Source: UMGS1889 sp964540575 (GTDB lineage: Bacteria > Bacillota > Clostridia > Oscillospirales > Ruminococcaceae). From it: a DNA stretch of 39,224 nt. The position numbers and the translations under genes are program-made. Below the pieces are notes generated by a model. That model saw only the letters and a program-made list of their open reading frames with translations. It made no database searches and was not told the DNA's origin. The stretch is taken from positions 1 through 39,224 of the forward strand of contig CAZINI010000028.1 in the NCBI GenBank assembly GCA_964540575.1, in the 5' to 3' direction. Of this stretch, positions 8,521 through 15,450 are shown piece by piece (position 1 is the stretch's first letter; the number at the start of each line of letters is the position of its first letter).

Positions 8521-9264
8521 CTAGTTATTTCCCCAATTGGAACGGTAATATTTTTTCCGAAACTCATTGGGTGTCATTCCCGTGTATTTTTTGAACACGC
8601 TTATGAAATGGCTGTGCGAAGTGAATGCAAGATAGTTTGCAATATCCAGCGGCGGAAAGTCCGAATATTTCAGCATATTCTGTGCCGTTTCAACACGTTT
8701 CACGGAAATATATGTGCTTATGGTCACACCCACTTCCTTCTTGAAAAGCCGTGACAGATAGGACGTGCTGAGAGAAACGTGTTCCGCAATATCCTCCTCG
8801 GATATTTTTGAATGGAGATTGTCGTAAACATAATCCATAGTCATAATTACGGGCTTTGAATAGATAAATCCACGGGACACATTTTTCATCTGCCGGGTAA
8901 AATCAAGCACCGCTTCGGAATGCAGCTCGTGTATCTCCTCGGCTTTTGTGCATTTGTCCGCCTTCATAATGTAAAGGTCGCTGAGGGTGTACGCAGCCTC
9001 CATCTCCAGCCCGCCCTCAACGCAGAAGCGGGTTATAAGTGCAACGGTGATAACAAAATGGTATTTCAAATTTCGCACAGGGTCATCGGAAAGCACGCCC
9101 GAGCCGCTGCCGCCAAGCGGCGTCATTACCCGCTTAACGCCCTCGGTATCGCCGTTTTTTACGCAGTCGTAAAACTCAAATTCCTTTTCAAAGGGGGAAT
9201 GTGCAAAGGAATATTCCCTGTTCATAAACGCCTTATAGGTAAGCTCTTTTTCCGACTGAAGCAT
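8521..9264 (-). CDS. AraC-family transcriptional regulator
   Basis: A 247-residue regulator. The C-terminal part (about 145-243) has the two helix-turn-helix units of AraC proteins, including the second-helix signature LAFTSHSHFISVFKKYTGMTPNEFR. The N-terminal about 140 residues are helical and are not an AraC cupin; they resemble the helical sensor seen in some Firmicutes AraC regulators. The start follows AAAGGACGG. Its position between the GH16 gene and the sugar-binding protein gene suggests control of glucan use, which is inference from context only. Confidence 0.93.
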   Translation of the reverse strand: MLQSEKELTYKAFMNREYSFAHSPFEKEFEFYDCVKNGDTEGVKRVMTPLGGSGSGVLSDDPVRNLKYHFVITVALITRFCVEGGLEMEAAYTLSDLYIMKADKCTKAEEIHELHSEAVLDFTRQMKNVSRGFIYSKPVIMTMDYVYDNLHSKISEEDIAEHVSLSTSYLSRLFKKEVGVTISTYISVKRVETAQNMLKYSDFPPLDIANYLAFTSHSHFISVFKKYTGMTPNEFRKKYYRSNWGNN

Positions 9265-9282
9265 TTTTACACCGTCCTTTAA

Positions 9283-9419
9283 TTATAGCAGTACATAAAA
9301 ATATCATAACACATTTGTAGGGGACGGGTTTCCCGTCCCGCAGTTACCGAAAGAACTCTTGAATCTGCGGGCGGGGAAACCCCGCCCCTACAATAACGTT
9401 ATTTTTATGGATTGCTATA
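9283..9419. mobile_element. GC-rich inverted-repeat element (MITE-like)
   Basis: A 137-bp imperfect palindrome. Outer arms match TATAGCAgtaCATAAAAATA at the left against the reverse complement of TATTTTTATGGATTGCTATA at the right. Inner arms are TGTAGGGGACGGG and, inverted, a CCCGCCCCTACA stretch. A short loop lies at about 9348-9360. It has no coding capacity. It looks like a non-autonomous inserted element between the AraC gene and the sugar-binding gene. Confidence 0.65.
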
Positions 9420-9450
9420 GTGTTGAATGTTGAGTGTTAAGTGTTGAATT
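9420..9450. repeat. Simple TGTTGAGTGTTAAG repeat
   Basis: Three imperfect iterations of GTTGAATGTTGAGTGTTAAG type. The same motif recurs at about 20236-20270. It is a low-complexity interspersed repeat with no gene. Between it and the ribosome site of the next gene only AT-rich sequence is seen. Confidence 0.5.
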
Positions 9451-9631
9451 TATTCGGAAAATCTACAAATTATTTCTGCTTGCTGTTATTATATCATATT
9501 TCTAACCAAAATGCAACAAAATCGGAATATAAAAATCAAAAAAGTGATATTTTTATCCCCATCTGTATGTTATATTTATGTTAAAGAAATTCCCCGAAGG
9601 AAACCGAAAAAATATGACAGGAGATGTTTTT

Positions 9632-11050
9632 ATGAAAAACACAAAAAGAGCACTTGCTTTTATCTCGGCAATAGCTATGGTCGGCACTCTTACCGCATGC
9701 GGTTCTAACGGCACTCAGCAGGACACAACCGCTGCAACAACTACCGAAGCAACCACCACTACCGCTCCCAAGGAGCTGGACGAAGAGGACAAGGCAGCTG
9801 TCGAAGAGGTTGACATAGGCGAGGACGAAAATCAGGAGGTCGGCAAGATCAAGTGGCTTGCTACCTACGACATTAACCCCGCAAACGGCAAGCCCAAGCT
9901 GTTCGCTCTGGAGCTTTTCGAGTCCAAGTACGGCGGAAGCGTTGAGTGGATACCTACCACATGGGAAAACCGCTATACCGACCTTGCAAACTTAGTTCTT
10001 GCAGGCGAATCCCCCGACCTGTTCCCCGCACAGGAATTTGACACATTCCCCATAGGTGCTGTTGAGGGTATGTTCCAGCCCTTTGATGATTATCTGGATT
10101 TTGACAGCGACATTTGGACAGAGGGTACAAAGAAGCTTGCAGATTTCCACGTTATAAACGGCAAACATTACGTTGCCCCCGTTGCTACCGATTCCAAGTG
10201 CCTGATGATATACAACAAGCACACCATCGAGGAAAACGGTCTGGACGACCCCAAGGAGCTGTTCGAAGAAGGCAACTGGACATGGGACACATTCAAGCAG
10301 ATGTGCTTCGATTATTGCAGCAGAGAGGACGACAAGTTCGCATACGACAGCTGGTATTTTGAAACTCAGTTTATCCTGACAACAGGCGTTGCTCCCGTAA
10401 GCATGGAGGACGGTCTTGTTAAGAGCAATCTCACAAGCGAAGCTGTTGAGCGTGCGGAAAACTTTATGTATGACCTGAAAAAGAACGACCTGCCCCTTCC
10501 CAAGCCCGAATTTGACTGGACAGAGCAGCCCTTCCGTATCAGCGAAGGCAAGACACTCTTCTGGCCTTGTGCAACATGGGCACTTTGGGAGGCTGACCTT
10601 TCCAAGTTCGGCAAGCCCGATGAGATAATGTTCGTTCCCATGCCTAAGGACCCCGCCGCCGACAAGTATTATCTCCCTGCAAATATGGACGCATACGCTC
10701 TCTGTAAGGGTGCAGGAAATCCCGAGGGTGCAGCTGCATTCATCAAGTGCAAGCTTATTGCGGAAAAGGACGAAAATTCTCTGGCTATCACCGAAAAGCA
10801 GTACCGTGAGGATTACGGCTGGACCGACGAAATGGTTGAAATGTGGTACAAGGTAAGAGAGCTTACCGACGCAAATCCCGTTGTCAGCCTGCATATGGGT
10901 ATTCCCAAGGACTATGCAAATATCGTTGATGACGGCATCAAGCAGGCTTCCTTCAACGGTAAGGACTGGGCAACAACAAGAGAAGAGATCAGCGGTGCGG
11001 TACAGTCCTCTATTGACGAGCTGAACAAGAAGATCGAGGCTATGTCGTAA
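9632..11050 (+). CDS. Extracellular sugar-binding lipoprotein (ABC family 1), orphan
   Basis: A 472-residue solute-binding protein. The ATG at 9632 is preferred because AGGAGA precedes it and it starts the signal peptide with lipobox L-T-A-C (Cys23); an upstream ATG at 9578 has no ribosome site. A Thr/Ala/Glu linker follows, then the two-lobed binding domain with typical motifs (DLFPAQEFDTFPIGAVEGM, WTWDTFKQMCFDYC, LPANMDAYALCKGAGNPE). It should deliver oligosaccharides to an ABC importer. No permease or ATPase gene for it lies in the window, so it depends on transport proteins encoded elsewhere or works as a sensor ligand. Codon use suggests good expression. Confidence 0.9.
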   Translation: MKNTKRALAFISAIAMVGTLTACGSNGTQQDTTAATTTEATTTTAPKELDEEDKAAVEEVDIGEDENQEVGKIKWLATYDINPANGKPKLFALELFESKYGGSVEWIPTTWENRYTDLANLVLAGESPDLFPAQEFDTFPIGAVEGMFQPFDDYLDFDSDIWTEGTKKLADFHVINGKHYVAPVATDSKCLMIYNKHTIEENGLDDPKELFEEGNWTWDTFKQMCFDYCSREDDKFAYDSWYFETQFILTTGVAPVSMEDGLVKSNLTSEAVERAENFMYDLKKNDLPLPKPEFDWTEQPFRISEGKTLFWPCATWALWEADLSKFGKPDEIMFVPMPKDPAADKYYLPANMDAYALCKGAGNPEGAAAFIKCKLIAEKDENSLAITEKQYREDYGWTDEMVEMWYKVRELTDANPVVSLHMGIPKDYANIVDDGIKQASFNGKDWATTREEISGAVQSSIDELNKKIEAMS

Positions 11051-11107
11051 GCTGCATCACTAACGAATTAATCAATTTTTTGTAATCTTCCTGAATCATT
11101 GCAAGAC

Positions 11108-11150
11108 CCGCCTGCCGCTGCTTTTGTAACGGCAGGCGGATTTGCATTTT
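11108..11150 (+). terminator. Terminator after the sugar-binding gene
   Basis: CCGCCTGCCG and CGGCAGGCGG form a perfect 10-bp stem with a 12-nt loop. The T-run is interrupted (ATTTGCATTTTT), so efficiency is uncertain. It abuts the inverted-repeat element starting at 11152. Confidence 0.7.
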
Positions 11151-11151
11151 T

Positions 11152-11311
11152 ATACTAATCTTCAATCGTTCTGTAGACAAAGACGGCAGATAGAACACAG
11201 CCAATCAAGGAAAGCGACCGCAGGCGGGCTGTAGCCCGTCAAGGTCGCTTGACGCTGAGTGGCTGGGTTATAGCTGTCGAATTTGTCCATAGGTTGATTG
11301 AAGATTAGTAT
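11152..11311. mobile_element. 160-bp full-length inverted-repeat element (MITE-like)
   Basis: Perfect 16-bp terminal repeats ATACTAATCTTCAATC and GATTGAAGATTAGTAT. The arms continue to match inward almost to the centre (for example GACAAA, CAGCCA and AAGCGACC against their inverted partners), so one strand folds into a single long hairpin. The apex is a GCGGGCTGTAGCCCG mini-hairpin. It has no coding sequence. It sits between the terminator of the sugar-binding gene and the promoter of GH5, and fills most of that 337-nt gap. No clear target duplication is seen. Confidence 0.75.
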
Positions 11312-11338
11312 TATACCCTATTGAGCACAAAATGTCAC

Positions 11339-11367
11339 TTTACAAAGCGTCGGCGGCGGTGTATAAT
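11339..11367 (+). promoter_or_regulatory. Promoter of the GH5 gene
   Basis: TTTACA at 11339-11344 and TATAAT at 11362-11367 with a 17-bp GC-rich spacer. Transcription would start at about 11374, inside the ribosome site GGGAGG (11374-11379), giving a leader of only about 14 nt. The spacer and promoter lie immediately downstream of the inverted-repeat element. Confidence 0.7.
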
Positions 11368-11387
11368 GATAAAGGGAGGAATAACAA

Positions 11388-12581
11388 ATGATATTTAAAA
11401 AGCTTATTTCATTAACTGCATCAATGATAATAGCGTTATCTTCGGCGGGCTGCTCGGCAAACGGGGCGGCGGCGGGAAACGTTTCGGCTGAACAAAAATC
11501 AGTTTCCATGACGGCTTCGGAGGTCGCTGACAATATGGGTCTGGGGCTTAATCTCGGAAACACCATGGAGGCATACGATGCCGCAAACTGCGAAAAGATA
11601 ACCTACGAATGGATACCCATCAAGGGCGGCAACACCCCCAAGGATTACGAAACCTGCTGGGGTGCCGTTGAAACTACTCAGGCTGTCATAGACGGCATAA
11701 AGGCGGCGGGCTTCAACACCGTGCGTATTCCCGTTTTCTGGGGAAATATGATGAAAAATGACGGCAAATGGGACATTGACCCCGCCTATATCGGAAGGGT
11801 AAAGGAGATAGTTGACTACTGCATGAATGACGGTCTTTACGTTGTCATCAACATTCACCATTTCGATGAATTTATCATTAGACGGCACACTGTCGAGGAG
11901 TGCGAGGTGATATTCGACCACCTTTGGACTCAGATAGCAGACTATTTCAAGGATTATCCCTACACGCTTGTTTTCGAGGGATATAACGAGTATCTGGGCG
12001 GAAATCAGTTCAACGAAAAGGGCGAATTGAAGGAGCTTTTAAAGCCCGTGGCGTATGATATGACAAACAGGCTCAATCAGGCGTTTGTTAGTGCAGTCAG
12101 AAAAACGGGCGGGAACAACGGCGACAGAGTGCTTATCGTTTCGGGCTACTGGACGAATATCGACAACACCACCTCCGAGTCCTTCAAAATGCCCGAGGAC
12201 ACCGTTTCGGACAGGCTGATGGTTTCCGTTCATTACGTTGACAATGCAATGTATTGGTCAAATCAGATAGGCGGCAGCAAATGGAAGGCGTACATTGACG
12301 ATCAGTGCAATAAGCTAAAAACGGCGTTCACCGACAAGGGCATTCCCGTTTTCCTCGGGGAAACCTCATCGGGCTATCCGCCGCTGAATTTTGCGGGAGA
12401 TGCGGAGCTGAAAAAGTCCCACGAATGCCTTGAATATGTGCTGACAAAGCTTACCGACTGCGGATTTGTCCCCGTTCTCTGGGACGTGAACGATAATTTC
12501 TACTCCCGCACGGCGTATAAGATAAAGGACGGCAGCAATGCGGAGGTCATAAAGGCGATTTCCGAGAGGATAGCCGGATAA
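11388..12581 (+). CDS. Glycoside hydrolase family 5 endoglucanase lipoprotein
   Basis: A 397-residue cellulase or related beta-glucanase. The lipobox S-A-G-C places the lipidated cysteine at residue 22. The TIM barrel starts at about 45 with MGLGLNLGNTMEAY and continues with the family markers TVRIPV (111-116) and the VVINIHH strand (152-158). Catalytic acid/base is Glu201 in the sequence GYNEYLGG and the nucleophile is Glu325 in FLGETSSG. The usual N-E-P at the acid/base is N-E-Y here, a known GH5 variation. There is no binding module, linker or dockerin, which is short for a ruminococcal cellulase and fits a membrane-tethered enzyme acting on oligosaccharides. It is monocistronic and ends at a strong terminator. 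Confidence 0.9.
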   Translation: MIFKKLISLTASMIIALSSAGCSANGAAAGNVSAEQKSVSMTASEVADNMGLGLNLGNTMEAYDAANCEKITYEWIPIKGGNTPKDYETCWGAVETTQAVIDGIKAAGFNTVRIPVFWGNMMKNDGKWDIDPAYIGRVKEIVDYCMNDGLYVVINIHHFDEFIIRRHTVEECEVIFDHLWTQIADYFKDYPYTLVFEGYNEYLGGNQFNEKGELKELLKPVAYDMTNRLNQAFVSAVRKTGGNNGDRVLIVSGYWTNIDNTTSESFKMPEDTVSDRLMVSVHYVDNAMYWSNQIGGSKWKAYIDDQCNKLKTAFTDKGIPVFLGETSSGYPPLNFAGDAELKKSHECLEYVLTKLTDCGFVPVLWDVNDNFYSRTAYKIKDGSNAEVIKAISERIAG

Positions 12582-12601
12582 CAAAATAACAGTGTTCTGG
12601 C

Positions 12602-12637
12602 AAAGGGGGCTGCGGCAGCAGCTCCCCCTTTTTTTAC
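12602..12637 (+). terminator. Terminator after GH5
   Basis: AAAGGGGGCTGC pairs with GCAGCTCCCCCTTT (one unpaired base) and is followed by seven T. A textbook intrinsic terminator. Confidence 0.9.
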
Positions 12638-13119
12638 TGTTTTGGGAGCTGAAAAAGGCATTTTTTAGGCTGTTATTTCTTCGATTTTTTATTTTATAAT
12701 ACAAATTTATTTTGCTTTACTATATTAATTTATATAATACATTGCAGATTATTTCAGATATAAGCTGATTTTTTTATTATAAAATCAATGCTTATATATT
12801 TTATTTTTATCTCTTTTGCATTATATAATTTAAAGTTATTATTATATGGATTTTTTTGCACAAGTCGCTTTTTTATCACTATGCTAACAGCGTTAGATAC
12901 GTACTTTTTCCCGAATGGATTTTTTGCCGTTCGGGGCATTTTTTGCGAAATATACAGAAAGCAAGAAATAGTTGCATTCATCGTTAAGACTACATATATA
13001 AGTCCGCATTAATTACGGATAATTCATTAATTTAAAGCGTTTGCAAGACCCGATAACATAGTGGTTTATATGACCCAATACGAACTAATTATATACTTGA
13101 TAGTGTATAACTACTGCCG
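12638..13119. other. AT-rich non-coding region
   Basis: About 480 nt of very AT-rich sequence with no convincing gene on either strand; open frames are short and lack ribosome sites. The only clear structure is a terminator-like hairpin at 12910-12944, listed separately. Its position far from any gene end suggests either a small RNA gene or an element remnant. Confidence 0.5.
12910..12944 (+). terminator. Isolated terminator-like hairpin
   Basis: CCCGAATGG and CCGTTCGGG pair (one G-T pair) around an 8-nt loop and are followed by GCATTTTTT. No gene ends within the 300 nt upstream, so it may end a short non-coding transcript. Confidence 0.55.
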
Positions 13120-13560
13120 TTGCACGGCTAGTTGTGCAGCTGTGTTCCACACCTGCAATCAATACATTAGAGGAATAACGAACACATAATAAAAAAACTC
13201 CTCCCCACAGACGTGTTCCCCTCGACTGCAATGGGTTTATTGAATGAAATGACTCCCCCGGCGTCAACAGACGAAAAAGAACCTTTCCACCCCAACCGTA
13301 CAGTCGTACGGTTGCAATTGATTTATTGAACGGAAAAGCTTTAAGCGTCAACAAACGAAAAGGGCTTTTCCACCGACTGTGTTTCACACAGTCCAATAAA
13401 AATATAAAAGAAAGGTCTTTAGCGTCAAAAAACGAAAAAAGCCTCTCCACCGACTGTGCTTTGCACAGTCCAATAAAAATATAAACGAAAGGGCTTTAGC
13501 GTCAACAGACGAAAAAAGAGCTTTTCCACCCAGCCGTACAGTCGTACGGCTGCAATTGAA
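13120..13560. repeat. Tandem array of about 77-84 bp hairpin units
   Basis: Four well-kept units start with GCGTCAA at 13261, 13345, 13422 and 13499, and two degenerate ones precede them (about 13120-13260). Each well-kept unit has a small CGT...ACG loop, an A-rich stretch, CTTTTCCACC or close variants, a strong hairpin, and then CAAT plus an AT-rich tail. The hairpins are CAACCGTAC/GTACGGTTG (13293-13314), GACTGTGT/ACACAGTC (13375-13393), GACTGTGC/GCACAGTC (13452-13470) and CAGCCGTAC/GTACGGCTG (13531-13552). Within each related pair the differences are compensatory (A-T for G-C; T-A for C-G), so base pairing is conserved. The array ends 11 nt before a ribosome site region for the 42-residue peptide. 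It is not CRISPR: there are no unique spacers. Confidence 0.8.
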
Positions 13561-13602
13561 ATATTGAAGAAAAATAATAAAAAATTCAGGAGGTAATCAA
13601 CT

Positions 13603-13731
13603 ATGTTAGGACTTATTTTCATTATCGCTGCTTTAATATTCTTTGGCAGATTAATTATCCCCGTTATCAGAATAGCTTCATGCATTGTATTAACAATCCC
13701 TATGGCAATAATTGACGCATTTATGCCCTGA
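13603..13731 (+). CDS. 42-residue hydrophobic membrane peptide
   Basis: A short gene starting MLGLIFIIAALIFF with the strong ribosome site AGGAGG at 13588-13593, 9 nt before ATG. Nearly the whole product is hydrophobic with two central arginines (residues 16 and 23), so it would sit in the membrane as one or two helices. It lies directly after the hairpin array and 171 nt before a larger operon. No family was recognised. It may be a leader peptide, a holin- or toxin-like peptide, or a small membrane component of the downstream module; sequence alone does not decide. Confidence 0.6.
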   Translation: MLGLIFIIAALIFFGRLIIPVIRIASCIVLTIPMAIIDAFMP

Positions 13732-13902
13732 CGCAGCCGAAAAATCACATTATTTTCACGCCATTGAATGGTCAATGCGACCATGCCTATGCAGTGAGCT
13801 GTGCTTTCAAAGTATGGCTCACCGCAGAAGCGAATTTTATATAAATCAACCGTGCGGTAAAAAACCGCTAAACAAAATTAATTTAAAGAAAGAGGTATCA
13901 CT
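13732..13902 (+). other. Structured intercistronic region
   Basis: Three small hairpins occur between the peptide gene and the next gene: GGTC/GACC (about 13769-13781), GTGAGC/GCTCAC (about 13795-13823) and GCGGT/ACCGC with an A-rich loop (about 13855-13869). The last lies upstream of the ribosome site AGAGGT. No T-run follows them, so they are not terminators; they may affect RNA stability or translation. Confidence 0.4.
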
Positions 13903-14433
13903 ATGAAAAAATTCACAAACTACGAGGAAACCAAGACATTTATGGCTGCAACCAAGCTTCCCGCAGGAGGCTATGTATGCCGCATCATCGACGCTGCCGT
14001 AAAGACCTATGAAAACGAAAACGGCGTTTATCAGAAGCTGGAGCTGTGCTTCGACATTTCCGAAGGCGACTACGAGGGCTTCTATGCAGACAATTACAGA
14101 AAGCAGTATTATGCCGAAAAGAGCTGGAAGGGCGTTTACAGGCTGGGCGTTCCCACCGATGACAATTCCGAGGCTTCCGAGTTCTGCAAGCGTTTATTCA
14201 AGACGGTCATCAAGTCTGTTGAAAGCAGCAATGCGGGCTACAGCTGGGACTGGAATGAAGCATCGCTTATCGGCAAGACAGTCGGCATCGTGTTCCGTTC
14301 CGAGGAATGGACCGTAAGCGACAGACGGGGCTGGAGAACTGCACCGTATATGTTCATGCCTGCCGACAATATCCGCACAGGCGATTTCAGCATTCCCCGT
14401 CCCAAGCCGCTGACTTCCGAATACTGTGCATAA
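13903..14433 (+). CDS. DUF669-like phage/plasmid protein
   Basis: A 176-residue soluble protein. The layout LPAGGYVCRIIDA, then a YQKLELCFDISEGDYEGF strand pair, then a helical FCKRLFKTVIKSVE segment and GKTVGIVFRSEEW resembles DUF669-type proteins. Those are phage and element proteins of OB-like fold found in replication-recombination regions. The match is by pattern and is not certain. The ribosome site AGAGGT precedes the ATG. It is the first sizeable gene of a plus-strand operon running to 17820. A role in single-strand DNA handling is inference. Confidence 0.6.
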   Translation: MKKFTNYEETKTFMAATKLPAGGYVCRIIDAAVKTYENENGVYQKLELCFDISEGDYEGFYADNYRKQYYAEKSWKGVYRLGVPTDDNSEASEFCKRLFKTVIKSVESSNAGYSWDWNEASLIGKTVGIVFRSEEWTVSDRRGWRTAPYMFMPADNIRTGDFSIPRPKPLTSEYCA

Positions 14434-14439
14434 AACATA

Positions 14440-14474
14440 TCCCCTGCGGGAGCCTTACGGTTCCTTGCAGGGGA
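14440..14474 (+). other. Intercistronic hairpin
   Basis: TCCCCTGC and GCAGGGGA form the base, with GGGAGCC/GGTTCC extending the stem around a TTAC loop. It is followed by an A-run rather than a T-run, so on this strand it is not a terminator. It could protect or process the operon transcript. Confidence 0.5.
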
Positions 14475-14508
14475 CATAAAAAATCAAATTACGAAAGGAA
14501 AATAATTT

Positions 14509-15069
14509 ATGGAAAATACAAACTTCGAATTCGATTACTATAAAAACGGCGGTATTGAAATTACCAAATACAACGGCAGTGCCGAGGTAGTCACTATCCC
14601 CCCGAGGATAAACGGGCTTCCCGTAACCAAAATCGGACACAGGGCTTTTGAATACTGCAATACGCTGACAAAGGTAATTATCCCCGATACGGTTGAGGTA
14701 ATCGGCGAAATGGCATTTAACCGCTGCCCCAACCTGCGTGAGGTCGTTTGGCCGAAAAATCTCAGGGAAATTCGCATGTATGCATTTGACTATTGCGTAC
14801 AGCTTCGCTCCGCTATCCTGCCGGGCAAGACACGATTTATCGAGGAGTCTGCATTCAGAAGCTGCACTGCTCTTTCGGAGGTGTATATCCCCAATTCTGT
14901 AATAGACATTGAGGAATATGCTTTTGCAAACTGCACGGGTCTTAAGAAATTCAGCATGCCCAAGCAGCTGAGCAAGAACATTTCAAGCAGAACAAAGATA
15001 AACATTTTCCGCCGCTTCGCATCGCCGTTTGTAAACGCAAATCCCGACTGCGTATGCGAAAAAAGATAA
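14509..15069 (+). CDS. Cytoplasmic leucine-rich-repeat protein (BspA-like, LRR_5)
   Basis: A 186-residue protein with about five 23-residue repeats of the LRR_5/BspA type, for example the units IGHRAFEYCNTLTKVIIPDT and IEEYAFANCTGLKKFSMPKQ. The pattern is I..-A-F-..C..L..V..P. Most BspA-like proteins are secreted adhesins; this one has no signal peptide or anchor, so it should act inside the cell, perhaps as a binding scaffold. It sits 75 nt after the DUF669-like gene and 18 nt before the next, in an element-like operon, which is an unusual context. Confidence 0.85.
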   Translation: MENTNFEFDYYKNGGIEITKYNGSAEVVTIPPRINGLPVTKIGHRAFEYCNTLTKVIIPDTVEVIGEMAFNRCPNLREVVWPKNLREIRMYAFDYCVQLRSAILPGKTRFIEESAFRSCTALSEVYIPNSVIDIEEYAFANCTGLKKFSMPKQLSKNISSRTKINIFRRFASPFVNANPDCVCEKR

Positions 15070-15087
15070 CCGAAAGGGAGGATATTT

Positions 15088-15450
15088 ATGACACTTTCCG
15101 AATTTAATTCAAGGGCATCGGAGAACAGGATGATGGACCCCGATGCCGTAGGGAAAATCATGGAGCTGCTTCTTGATATGCCGCTTGAGCAAATGTATTC
15201 CCCCGAGATGAACCGTATCCCCGAAACGGGCGAGCGTGACCCGTTCATATACATTGCCGCCGAGCCTACGCCGCTCAACGGAAACAAGTCCATTCCATCG
15301 CTCACGCTGAAAGATTTTATCGGGGCTGTATGTGAAATGTCACAGCGTTCCGTTACAAATCACCCTTATCGTGCGGTAATGAAATCTCTGTCATTATGGC
15401 ACAAATATATGGTACCCGCCACCCATCTGCCGAAAGGAGAATTTATATGA
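15088..15450 (+). CDS. Unknown 120-residue protein
   Basis: A soluble protein with no recognised family. It is helical at the N-terminus (SEFNSRASENRMMDP, VGKIMELLLDMPLEQM) and has a middle stretch with DPFIYIAAEPTPLNG. The ribosome site AAAGGGAGG is strong. Its stop codon overlaps the next start (ATGA at 15447-15450), so the two are probably translationally coupled and may act together. Confidence 0.7.
   Translation: MTLSEFNSRASENRMMDPDAVGKIMELLLDMPLEQMYSPEMNRIPETGERDPFIYIAAEPTPLNGNKSIPSLTLKDFIGAVCEMSQRSVTNHPYRAVMKSLSLWHKYMVPATHLPKGEFI

Noticed and set aside
9992..10894. 300-residue antisense frame in the sugar-binding gene
   Set aside because: Arises from the codon bias of the real gene; composition is cysteine- and valine-rich with no domain and no ribosome site.
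13120..13602. CRISPR-like array
   Set aside because: The units lack constant repeats separated by unique spacers of even size; whole units are related to each other and differ by paired changes in the stems. No cas genes are nearby.
13120..13602. Iterons of a plasmid origin
   Set aside because: Iterons are usually about 20 bp and lie next to the rep gene; these units are about 80 bp and the replication candidate is 5 kb away and convergent. Kept only as a weak alternative.
13085..13784. Two minus-strand open frames across the hairpin array
   Set aside because: Their products repeat the same phrase because the DNA units repeat; they have no ribosome site and cross perfect hairpins, and one overlaps the 42-residue peptide gene.
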